Positions 12,040 through 22,200 of a stretch of 64,000 nucleotides of DNA are shown here, piece after piece (within the stretch, counting starts at the first letter, position 1; every line of letters begins with the position of its first letter). The DNA is from Strigops habroptila (Eukaryota; Chordata; Aves; Psittaciformes; Psittacidae). The position numbers and the translations under genes are program-made. The notes below the pieces were generated by a model, which worked only from the letters and a program-made list of their open reading frames with translations, was not told the DNA's origin and did not search any database. Location: positions 212,712 to 276,711 of the forward strand of contig NW_022651108.1 in the NCBI RefSeq assembly GCF_004027225.2, written 5' to 3'.

Positions 12040-12318
12040 TCAGCACCAGTGTGGCCAGCCGGAGCAGAGCAGTGACTGTCCCCTTCTACTGGGCACTTGG
12101 TGAGGCTGCACCTTGAATCCTGTGTCCAGTTCTGGGCCCCTCACAACAAGAGGTGCTGAGCGGGGCCACAGAAGGGCAATGGAGCTGGTGAAGGGCCTGG
12201 AGCACAAGTGTCATGAGGAACGGCTGAGGGACCTGGGGGGTTTAAGTCTGGAGAAGACAGGGGGGACCTTATCGCTCTCTGCAACTCCCTGAAAGGAGGT
12301 TGTAGTGAGGGGGGGGCG
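12040..12318 (+). repeat. CR1 LINE fragment, internal part
   Basis: Phrases such as GTGTCCAGTTCTGGGCCCCT and GGTTTAGTCTGGAG-like sequence place this upstream of the usual CR1 3' tail. It ends at TGAAAGGAGGTTGTAGTGAG, where an inverted partner follows. Confidence 0.8.
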
Positions 12319-12360
12319 GTCTCTTCCTGTCCTATCACTTGTTCCTTGGGAGAAGAGCCT

Positions 12361-12430
12361 GCCCCCCCTCACTACAACCTCCTTTCAGGGAGCTGCAGAG
12401 AGCAATAAGGTCCCCCCGAGCCTTCTCTTC
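12361..12430 (-). repeat. Inverted CR1 partner copy
   Basis: This segment is the near-exact reverse complement of 12266-12318, separated from it by about 45 bases. The two arms of about 52 bp would form a hairpin. Confidence 0.8.
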
Positions 12431-12639
12431 CCCACACTGGACGTTTGCACTTTGGGAGCTGCTATCTCGGTCACTGGAGACTGGTGTCCAGTGGGGCTTT
12501 ACGCAGATGGAGTTTTAGGTGGGTACGTAAGGGAGGATATCCATGTCGGCGGCACCATTCCGGATGGCACCCTGTGTATGAACATGCCCGGCTCTTTGTT
12601 TTTCTCCTAACACATCAGGTTGAGGAGCAGTGCAACCTC

Positions 12640-13085
12640 TACAGTGCCCACTCCAGTCCATGCCTCAGCTGGTGCATAGAGAACAAACGTCCGGGCCCTG
12701 CTCCCACAGCCGAAGAGCCAGGACAGAAAGCTGCTGCTGGGCTGCTTCTGCACCTGGTGAGCTCCGCAACGGGAAAGCGAGGAGCGAGAGCAATGCCGGT
12801 GGCACCGCTGTGGAGCTCACTGTGTGCAGAAGAGGCCCAGCACCAGCTTTCAGTCCTGGCTCTTCAGCTGTGGGAGCAGGGCCCGGACATTCCTCTACTC
12901 ACCGAGCTGTGGGACAGCCTCAAGTGGGTGCCGTAGGGGCGGACCACAGATTGCACAATTCCGGCCCTTTCTCCTAAGCCTACAGTGCCAGCACAGAAAG
13001 CTGGTGCTGGGCATCTGCTGCACACGGTGATCTCTGTAATGGTGCTGCCAACATGACAATCCACCCTCGCTTTTGCACCTAATCC
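12640..13085. repeat. 195-bp family copies, plus-minus-plus
   Basis: A plus copy (CACAGCCGAAGAGCCAGGAC near 12706) is followed by a minus copy at about 12779-12890 and another diverged plus copy at about 12980-13085. The core words match the array at 1.5-3.0 kb. Confidence 0.8.
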
Positions 13086-13119
13086 CAGGCTTCTTTCGTC
13101 TTTCCCAGGGCCTCTTTTG

Positions 13120-13440
13120 TGCACCCTAAGGCCCCTATTGGTCTCCCAAGGCCTCTTTCGGGCCCCTATTTGTCCCTTTGGGACATCTCAAAGTCTCTTT
13201 GTGTGCTCCCAAGGTCTCTTTTGGGGACCCACATGCTTCTTTGGGACACTTCAAAGTGCCTTTGGACAGCCCCAAGCTCCATTTTGCACCTCCTAATGTC
13301 TCTTTTGGGCCCGCACATTGTCCCTTTTTGTCACCCCAAGGCTCTTTTTGGGCAGCCCCAGGTAGAGACCTGGGGCACCCCCAGAGGGTACCCCCAGGAG
13401 CCCCTTTCAGGCACCCCAAGGCCCCTTTGTCATAGTCTCC
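13120..13440. repeat. Degenerate minisatellite
   Basis: A loose repeat of about 35-45 bp built on CTCCCAAGGTCTCTTTTGGG-like units. No coding sense seen. Confidence 0.65.
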
Positions 13441-13799
13441 TATGAATTGGGGACACCACAGAGACACACACACCCCCCACCCCCCCCAAAACTGACTTTA
13501 ACTTCCCACATGGCTCTTCCCGCTCTTATGTTGGTGAAGGACGAGCTGTGGCCAAATCCAACCATTATAAGCCACCAGCGTCATCCCCCTTCTAATAAAT
13601 GTCACTTCTTGTGTCATCCCCTCGCTCCTTCCTGGTCTTTGGGGTAGTTTTGTATGTCCCCAGTGCTGTGTCACTCCCCTCCACAACCCAAACCCTCCCA
13701 TTCCTCATCCCTATGGGAAAGGCATCGCCTCCACAGGGGGAGCTCCATAACAGTCTCACCAGCTTTAGGGGTGGGTTTTGGGGTGCCCCAGAGCTCCCC
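13441..13799. other. Intergenic, nothing recognised
   Basis: Unique-looking sequence with one plus-strand AATAAA at about 13595-13600 but no attached exon. I see no gene in it. Confidence 0.4.
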
Positions 13800-14082
13800 A
13801 GGGCATGGAGCTGCCAGAGCGAGTCCAGAGGAGGCCACGGAGCTGCTGCGAGGGCTGGAGCAGCTCTGCTCTGGAGCCAGGCTGAGAGAGCTGGGCTGGG
13901 GCAGCCTGGAGAAGGGAAGGCTCCTGAAGGGGAGACCTTAGAGAAGCTCCAGTGCCTAAAGGGGCTACAGGAAACCTGGAGAGGGGCTTTGGACAAGGGA
14001 TGGACGGACAGGACAAGGGGGAATGGCTTTAACCTGCCAGAGGGAAGAGTTAGATGGAATATTGGGAAGACGGTCGCTTCCA
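13800..14082 (+). repeat. CR1 LINE fragment
   Basis: CTCTGGAGCCAGGCTGAGAG, GGCTTTGGACAAGGGATGGA and a closing GGAATGGCTTTAACCTGCCA identify CR1 in plus orientation, cut before its 3' end. Confidence 0.85.
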
Positions 14083-14089
14083 TCCCAAC

Positions 14090-14285
14090 CCACTGCGGGA
14101 TTCGCTGTCCTGCGGTCGGGCACTAGGACCCAGCGGCGCGGGAGGCGGAGCGGAAGCGAAGCGGGGTCGGACCTGATTGAAGCCCGCGGCGCCTCCCGAC
14201 GCTGGTGCGTGCGGGGAAGGGCGGACCCGATTGAAACCCGCGCATTGGTTCCATCGCGCGCGGCTCCTGTAAAAACCGGCCCAAA
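14090..14285. promoter_or_regulatory. Orphan CpG-rich patch
   Basis: Dense CpG with two similar elements (CGGACCTGATTGAAGCCCGC and CGGACCCGATTGAAACCCGC) and an ATTGG (reverse CCAAT) near 14245. It resembles a small promoter but no gene starts beside it. Function unproved. Confidence 0.35.
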
Positions 14286-14960
14286 TTGCCCCCAAACCCA
14301 CCCGAAATGCCCCCAAAACACCCCAAACCAGCCCAAATTACCCAAATCCAGCCCACATTGCCCCCAAACCCATCCGAAATGCCCCCAAAACACCCCAAAC
14401 CAGCCCAGATTACCCAAACCCAGCTCAAATTGCCCCCAAACCCATCCGAAATGCCTCAAACGCGCCCAAATTACCCCAAACTCAGCTAAAACCGGCTTGA
14501 GGTGCCCCAAAAGAGCAAAACCCAACCCAGATTGACCCCAAACTGCCTAAAATGCCCCTAAAACCAGAAGGAAATGCCCCAAACCCACCCCAAGTGCCCC
14601 CAAACCTGCCCAAATTGCCCCCAAAAAGGGCTGAAGTGCCCCAAAGCAGCTGAAAGTCTCCCAAAATAGCCCAAACCAACCTGAGATGACCCCAAACTGC
14701 CCAAAACCCCACCCAAATTGCCCCAAATCAGCTCAAATGACCCCAAAAGTGGCTTTGTCCTAAGGCAGTCCCCAAATAGCCCCAAACTCCCCAGAAGTCT
14801 CCAAAGCAGCTCCAAAGTCACCCCAAATGCCCCCAAACGGCTGGAATTACCCCAAATTATGCACCAACAGCCCAAAGTGCCCCCAAATCAGCTCCAAACC
14901 TTGCAGAAATGCCCCCAAACCACCTTGAAATGCCCCCAATTACCCCCAAACCACCAGATC
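14270..14960. repeat. CCCCAAA-type C-rich minisatellite
   Basis: Degenerate units such as GCCCCCAAAACACCCCAAAC and CAGCCCAAATTACCC repeat for about 690 bp. The reverse strand is G-rich with many G-runs. Confidence 0.85.
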
Positions 14961-14984
14961 CCAAAGGGGAAACATCCAGCCCCT

Positions 14985-15095
14985 GTTCCCAAGCCGAAGG
15001 AGCCAGGATGGAAAGCTGGTGCTGGGAATCATCACCCACACATGGAGAGCTCCGGAATAGTGCCACCACCACGGCAATCCAGCCTGGCTTTGCCA
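14985..15095 (+). repeat. Diverged 195-bp family copy
   Basis: AAGCCGAAGGAGCCAGGATG and GAAAGCTGGTGCTGGGAATC follow the order of words in the 195-bp unit. Confidence 0.65.
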
Positions 15096-15245
15096 CCTCA
15101 CGCTGCAAACACCTCATGGCAGCACCACTGGGGACACAGGGACCCCCCCAGCCCCATGGCAGCACCTTGGGGACCCCCCCCAACCCCATAGCAGCCCCCT
15201 GGCCCATCAAGACCCCAGGAGGAGGCAGCCGTGGGTCCAAGCAAG

Positions 15246-15251
15246 TTTATT
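15246..15251 (-). terminator. ECH1: ECH1 poly(A) signal
   Basis: TTTATT on the plus strand is AATAAA on the gene strand, about 20 bp after the ECH1 stop codon. The 3' UTR would therefore be very short. Confidence 0.75.
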
Positions 15252-15271
15252 GGGGTCCCCCTGTGGGGTCC

Positions 15272-18200
15272 CTATAGGTTGCTGAAGAGGGCACCCTCGG
15301 TGCCTTTCCGGTCCATGGCCGCCTGCACCGCAGCGGGCACATCCTGGGTCTGCAGCATTCCCATGTTCCAGGCGGCCTGCGGGTGGGATGGGGACAGGAT
15401 GGGACACCCTTGGGAATGGGATGGGAATGGGACACCCTTGGGAACGGGGATGGGATGGGAATGGGACACCTTTGGCAATGGGGATGGGAATGGGACACCC
15501 TTGGGAATGGGGATGGGATGGGACGAGAATGGGACACCCTTGGAAATGGGAATAGGGTGCCCTTGGGGACAGGAATGGGATGCCAATGGGAAGGAGGACA
15601 GGGACAGGACACTCTCAGGGACAGGGATGGGGACAGGACACCCTCAGAGAGAGGACACCTTTGGGAATGGGATGCCAATGGGGACAGGACATCCTCAGGG
15701 ATGGGAACAGGAAGCCAATGGGAATGGGGACAGGACACTCGCAGGGATAGGGACAAGGGAACATGGGGACAAAGGTGGGCAGTGGGATGGCAACAGTGCG
15801 GAACTGGGGCCAGTGTGGTTGCCCGGGGGGGGGTGACACCTCCCCAGGAGGGGTGACCCATCCCCACAGGGGTGACCCGTGCCCCTCACCATGTAGCGCA
15901 GGCTCTCGGACACGGGGTGGTCCCGGGCGTAGAGCAGGTTCTCTTTGCTGCCCTGCACGGCCACGGGGCTACGGGCAGCGATGGCCTCGGCCACCGCCAC
16001 GGCCGCCTGCAGCAGGGACTCCTTGTCCGGGAACACGCGGCTGTGGGGGGGACATGGGGACATGGGGGACACCGAGGGGACACTGAGGAGACCCCCCCGG
16101 GGCCACCCCAGGGCTGCAGTACCTCACCAGCCCGCAGCTCTGTGCCTCGGGGGCCATCATCTTGCGGGCGGTGAAGGCCAGTTCATTGACCAGGCTTGGT
16201 GGGGAGGAAAAGAGGTGGTGAGGTGACAGGAAGGTCCCCTCCCCTGATACCCCCATGCCCCCCCCCCATGGTACACCCACAACTCACCTCTGGCTGCCCA
16301 CAATCTTGGGGAGACGCTGCAGGGTGCCCACGTCGGCCGCCAGCCCGATGTCCACCTCCTGCAGAGACACATGAAGGCAGATGGAAGGGGCCACGGGGGC
16401 AGCTGAAGGGTCTTTTGGGAACATCTGAGGGGTCTTGGGGCCATCTGAGGAGACCCGCTGGGCCTCGTGGGACCCACAAACCCACCTTCACCTGGAACCA
16501 GGCGTCCTGGCTGCAGTAGCGGATGTCGCAGGCGCAGATGAGGTCGACTCCTGCCACGGAGCAGCCCCTGAGGCGGGGGCACGGAGGGACCCCATTGTCC
16601 CCCCATGGTCCCCCCATCCCACCCCAACTGACCTGCGCCGATGCAGGCACCGTGTACAGCCACGATCACCGGCTTGAGGCACTGTGGGACACATGGGGAG
16701 CATGGGGAGAGCCCCAAATGCATTCATCATCCATCCATCAGTCACCCATCATCTGCCTGTCTATCCATCATCCACCCATCCATCCATCATCCATCACCCA
16801 TCTATCCATCCATCATCCATCACCCATCTATCCATCCATCATCCACCCAACTATCCATCCATCCATCCATTATCCAACTATCCACCCATCCAACCATCTA
16901 TCCATCATCCATCCACCCATCCATCCATCATCCATCATCCAACCATCATCCATCCATCATCCATCCACCCATCCGTCCATCCATCATCCATCATCCAACC
17001 ATCACCCATCCATCCATCATCCATCATCCAACCATCATCCATCCAACCATCATCCATCCATCATCCATCCATCCATCACCCATCCATGCACCTTTTCCAG
17101 CACGGAGAAGCTCTCCTGGAAGGCGCAGATCTTCTTCCGCAGGTTCCAGGCCTTCCTGGCTGGGTCATCCCCCTCCACCATCAGGAGCTCGCTGCCCACG
17201 TCCGCCAGGTCGAGCCCTGGGGAGCACGTGGGTCACCCCTGGGAGCCCCAGGCTGGGACCGCAGCCCCCAGAGCTCCCCCCAAGGGTGAAGACACCCCAA
17301 ACCGCCCCTAGATGAGGTCAGGGTACCCCAAACCCCCTTGGCTGGAGCAAGGCCCCCCCCAAAGGGAAGCGAAGCCCTCACCAGCAGAGAAAACCTTCCC
17401 TGCCCCGGACACGACCACGGCGCGGCAGGAGGAGTCGTGGGCGATGGCCTGGAAGCATTCCACCATCTCCCTGCGGGAATGGGGCCACGGAGGGGATGGC
17501 ACCAGGGCCCCGCAGCACTGCCAGCACATCCCAGCACATCCCAGCCCCTCCTCAGTGCCCCCAGTCCCTCCCCGGTGCCCCCCAGTCCCTCCCCAGTCCC
17601 TCCCCAGTGCCCCCAGTCCCTCCCCGGTCCCCCCCAGTCCCTCCCCAGTGCCCCCAGTCCCACCTCAGTGCCCTCCAGTGCCCCCCAGTCCCCCCTCAGT
17701 CCCTCCCCAGTCCCTTCCAGCCCCTCCCCAGTCCCTCCCAGTCCCTCCCCAGTGCCCCCCAGTCCCTCCCCAGTGCCCGCAGCACCTCCAGAAGGCTCTG
17801 TTCATGGCATTCCTCTTGTCGGGGCGGTGGAGCTGCACGTGCAGGACGTGCTCCCGCTCCCTTGTCACCCGCAGCGTCTCGAAGCCGCGGCGCAGCTGCT
17901 CCGGGGCCCCCGCCTCGGTCGCCATGAGCCGCTGCGGCCCCCGTAGCCCCCCCAGCACTGCACAGGAGGGACTGGGATGCACTGGGATGCACTGGGAAGG
18001 GGCTGGGACTCACTGGTAAAGGGTTGGGCAAAGCCTCAAACCTGCTAGAAAAGGACTGGGAGGTCCTGGGAGATAAACTGGGATCCACTGGGATGGGCTG
18101 GGGGGGGGGATGGGGGGGTGTGGGGTGAGGCCTCGTTAATCATCAGCCCAACAAGGGCAATGGTCAACGTGATGGGGGGGGGTGTTTGGGGGGGTAACAG

Positions 18201-18727
18201 AAGGGTTGGGGGGTGCAGGGGGGTCAGAAGAGGATTGGGGGGATCCAGGGAGGGCATTACAACTGTTGGGGGGGGTCCATAAGGGGGTTTGGGGGGTCTA
18301 ATGGGGTCCTGGGAGGATTTGGGAGGCGTCTAATGGGGGCCTGGGACAATTGGGGGGGGCCTAATGGGGTCCTGGGGCCATTTGGGGGGGGTCTAATGGG
18401 ATCCTGGGACGATTTGGGGGGGTCTAATGGGGTCCTGGGACGATCTGGGGGGGTCTAATGGGGTCCTGGGAGGATTTGGGGGGGTCCAGAAGGGTTGGCG
18501 GTCCGGGGGGGGTTATAGGGGCAGGTTATAGAATGGTTGAGGTGGGGGGATAGGAACTAAAGGAGGGTTTGGGGGGGTCACTGTGCGGTCAAAGTCAGTG
18601 TGGAGGTCACGGGGGGGTCCCATGGGGTGAGGTTTGGGGGGGGTCACTTAAGGTCAGGCCGAGCCGTGCCCCCCCCCCCCCGCGACTCACGCGTCCCCCG
18701 CAGCAACCGCAGCGGCGCCGCCGCCAT
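15272..18727 (-). CDS. ECH1: Delta(3,5)-delta(2,4)-dienoyl-CoA isomerase
   Basis: Isomerises dienoyl-CoA intermediates in beta-oxidation of unsaturated fatty acids; family members act in mitochondria and peroxisomes. Ten exons: 18691-18727, 17786-17957, 17382-17470, 17092-17216, 16633-16681, 16486-16550, 16288-16358, 16123-16194, 15890-16040, 15272-15376. They give 311 residues (human about 328) with all phases intact. Crotonase landmarks are clear: [42 protein letters not shown] (oxyanion hole) and [10 protein letters not shown] with the catalytic acidic residues. The start is an arginine-rich, acid-free leader beginning [12 protein letters not shown], consistent with mitochondrial import. 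The C-terminus is Ser-Asn-Leu, where mammals have the peroxisomal signal Ser-Lys-Leu. It lies downstream of HNRNPL on the same strand, as in human. Identity is certain. Confidence 0.97.
15385..15790. repeat. GGGAATGGGA minisatellite
   Basis: Units such as GGGAATGGGACACCCTTGGG repeat through the last intron of ECH1. Confidence 0.9.
16715..17085. repeat. ATCC microsatellite
   Basis: An interrupted (CATC)n/(ATCC)n array, about 370 bp, fills the ECH1 intron between the exons at 16681 and 17092. Confidence 0.95.
17520..17780. repeat. CCCAGTCCCTCCCCAGTG minisatellite
   Basis: Short degenerate units fill the intron between ECH1 exons 2 and 3. Confidence 0.9.
18090..18600. repeat. G-rich minisatellite, ECH1 intron 1
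   Basis: Units such as TCTAATGGGGTCCTGGGA with flanking runs of G repeat about ten times. The strand is rich in four-or-more-G runs, so quadruplex formation is likely. Confidence 0.85.
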
Positions 18728-18999
18728 CAGTCCTCCAACGGGGCCGGAGCAGCGAGACGGGCGGGAGGAGGAGCGCCCGATTCGGGTCACGTGACGGCAG
18801 GCGTCCCCGCCCTCTCCGCTAGCGAGACGGACGTGTTCTACTACTGCCCCCTAGCGAGGCATGCGGAAGGGACCTCCAAGCGCCTCTCCCATGCACCTCC
18901 ACCCCCAAAACGCACCTTAAAGTGCCCCAAATCACCCCAACAATGGGGGGGGGCGACCTCCGCCTCCCCCCCCGAGCCACGGGTTGTTTTCCAAACGAG

Positions 19000-19005
19000 T
19001 TTATT
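19000..19005 (-). terminator. HNRNPL: HNRNPL poly(A) signal
   Basis: TTTATT here is AATAAA on the gene strand, about 195 bp after the stop codon of HNRNPL and about 270 bp before the ECH1 start. Confidence 0.7.
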
Positions 19006-19200
19006 GAAGGGGTAGTGGGGAGCACACGAACAGCCTTAAAAATGGGGGGGGAGAGGGGAGAAGGAGGTTGGGGGGGGGGGAATAGGGAACATCAGCCTTT
19101 AAAAAAACAAGGGGGGGAGGAAATGGGGGGGAGGGACCCCCCGAGGGGATGGGGGGGTCCTGGAGGGGTTGGGAGCCCCCCCCCACTGTTGGGGTCCTGG

Positions 19201-22200
19201 TTAGGAGGCGTGCTGGGCGGTGGAGAAGCAGAGCTTGAGCGTGTAGGGGTATGGCCCATCTGTGGGGGGGGAGAAGAGGGGGTTAATGGGGGTCGGGGGG
19301 GGTTTGGGGTGTATTTGGGGGGGTTTTGGGTGGGCACTCACTGGGGTTCTTCATCTGGAAGTGGTTGAGGAAGCCGAGGGTCTCGAGCGCGTCGCTCTTG
19401 GAGTCCCACTCCAGCAGCCCCGAGGAGCTGCGCTCGCCTGGAAAACGGGGGGGCCCTTCCTCAGCGACCCCCCCATGGCCTGCAGCTCCCCGGGCTGCCC
19501 CCCCCGGCCCCCCGGTACTCACTCTTCCCCGAGAAGACCTTGACTGAAGAGGGGCGCTTGACACCCAGCTCGTCACAGATCTGGGGAGGGAAAGGAGGAG
19601 AGGGGTGAGGAGGAAGAGCAAGGGAGGAGGAAGGGGGAAAAGGGAAGAGAAGGGAAGGAAAGTGAAGAGAAACAGGGAAGGGAGAAGGGAGAAGGAAAGG
19701 GAAGAGGAAAAAAGGAAAGGAAGAAGGGAAAAGAGGAGAAAAAAGGAAGAAAAGGAAAAGGAAGTGAAGAAAAATAGAGAAGGGAGGAGGAGAAAAGGAA
19801 GAGAAGGAAGAGGAAGATGAGGAGAAGGACCAAGAGAGGAGGAAAAAAGGACAAGGAAGAAGCAAGGACAAGGAAAGGAAGGAAAACAGAGATTGGAGGC
19901 AAAGACGACAAGGAAGAGAAGCAGCAAGGAGAAAAAGAAAGTGGAAAAGAAAAGGAAGGAGAGAGGAGGAAAAGGACAAGGAAGAAAAGCAAAATGGAAC
20001 GGAGAAGGAAAGAAAGAGGAGGAGAAAAGGAAGAAGAGAGGAGAAGGCCAAGAAGCAAGAAGGATGAGGAAGAGAAGAACAACTGCAAAGGAAGGAGGAG
20101 GAGGAGGAAGGGAAGAAGGAGGAAGAGGGAAGGACGAGGGAAGGACGAGGGAAGGACGAGGGAAGGACGAGGGAAGGAAGAGGGAAGGAAGAGGGAAGGA
20201 AGAGGGAAGGAAGAGGGAAGGAAGAGGGAAGGAAGAGGGAAGGAAGAGGGAAGGAAGAGGGAAGGAAGAGGGAGGACGAGGGAGGAAGAAGGAAGGAAGA
20301 GGGAGGACAAGGGAGGACGAGGAGGAGGCCTCACCTCGTAGAAGTTGTCCTCGGTGACCTCGAGGGGCGCATTGAAGAAGTGCAGGACGTTGCTGGGGTG
20401 CTGGATGCGGTTCTTGGCCGCCTGCTCCGGGGTGGAGAAGCGGTTGTTGCGGGAGCCACTGAAGTCCTTGTAGCTGCAGGAGCCGTCCTCCAGCCCGTAG
20501 GACTGCCCGGGCATGATGGCCTGCTGCTTGGAGACACTGGGGGGGACATGGGGGGGTCAACGCGGCACTGGGGGGGCACCATGGGCCACCCCAGCCCAAC
20601 CAGCACCTACCACACGTTGAGCTTCTGCCCGAACATGAAGTTGTTGTTGAGGTGGGTGATGGCCCTGTCCACGGCGTAGCCATCGGCCATCTCCACCATG
20701 GCTGCTCCTGGCTTGCTCTTCATGAACTTCACCTACAAAGGGATGGGGCTCATCAGCAACACCCCCCAGAGACCCCAAACCCTCCATGGGAGCCCCCCCA
20801 AAACCTTCTCTCAACCCCATTGACCTTCTCGACGTTGCCATAGAGGCAGAAGATGTTGAAGACGCGGTCGCAGTTCATCTTGGACTGGTCCAAGCCATAG
20901 ACCATGAGGACGGGGCTGTCAGCGTGGGGACCATACTCCGGGGGTGGTGGGGGGGGGTGGTGGGTGCCCATACTGGGGGCCATAGCGGCTGGGTCCTCGC
21001 CGGTGCCCCCCAACTGGGGGGCCCATCCTTCTGCCTTCGTAATGGGGTGGGGGGGGGCCGTAGCCTTCATCATGGTAGTGCCCGTGGTAGCCACCGTGGG
21101 GTCCTCCTGCGAAGGGAGAAGGTTGGAGACCCCCCAACACCACCTTATGGAGTCCTCCTGCAAAGGGAGAAGGTTGGAGACCCCCCAACCCCACCTCTAT
21201 GGGGTCCTCCTGCAGAGGGACAAGGTTGGAGCCCCCACCACGTACCATATTCCGCAGGGTGATCCCCAAGGAGCGGGGGCTGCCGTTGGCGCTTGTTGGG
21301 GTTCCCTCCTTGGTCTCCTGTGGGGAGAAGAAGAGGTTATGGGGGGGGTTTGGGGGGATGAAGGGGGTCCACACCACCGCTCCCCAAGGCGCTGGGGACC
21401 CCCCTCCAGCCATCAACAGCCCCGGGGTGGCTTTAGGGGATCCCCCCCATCTCCAACCAGTGGGGATGGAGAGTGAGGGGGGCCCATACTGGGAGCTGCC
21501 CCCCGCCCCCAACACCACCATCACCCCCCAAAGGACCTCTCCCCTTCCCCCCGCCCCGAGCTGCCCTATGGAAGTGGGGGTCCGGCGAGGCCCCATTGGG
21601 ATGCTGCTCATTAATAGACAGTTAAGGTACAGAAAGGACAATAAAGGACATGAATTACTGCTAATTAAGTCATGAAAGTGGCAAAAACACTTCCCGGCCC
21701 CCCCCAAACAAGTGGGGGTTCAGGCAGCAAAGCAACAGCAGAACCAGCTTCAAGGAGCCAGCACGGCCCAAGGCATCGACCACGACCACGGCACCGATCC
21801 AGTCGCTCTTGTCGTCCCCTTCCCGCTTCCGTAGAGCTTTATTCCCAGTTGGATACAAAGCTTGGGAAAAGGGGGGGGTTTGGGGGGCTACTTACAGCAT
21901 AGAGGGGGGGGTTTACAATAGTACAAGGTCCAGTTTTGGCACATGGAATGATCTCGCTGTCTTTCTCTTACCCTTGGACGCTTCAAGAGTTAGGACAGTT
22001 GGGAAAGATGGGCGTCCCACCAAACAAACACTGCGACCCTGCATCACATGGTTTCAGAGTCACAAACACAGGTCCAAAGGCACCAAACCCGCCACAATTC
22101 CACTTTAAAAAAGAGAAAAAAACACTCTTTTTTCTTATCAAAAAAAAAACGCTTTTAAGTCTCGCTGCCGGTTTGTTTGCTCCTCGGGAGGTACCAAAGG

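Noticed and set aside
13595-13600. AATAAA as the end of an extra plus-strand gene
   Set aside because: No exon or coding frame leads into it; likely chance in an AT-richer patch.
16123-16194. ECH1 donor at GTGAGG just before the true exon end
   Set aside because: It would lose phase; the GTACTG donor five bases further gives Gly-Leu-Val-Ser-Arg-Val-Phe as in the family.
19283-20683. 466-residue Ser/Phe/Leu-rich minus frame resembling a membrane protein
   Set aside because: It is the polypyrimidine strand of an HNRNPL intron joined to two real exons.
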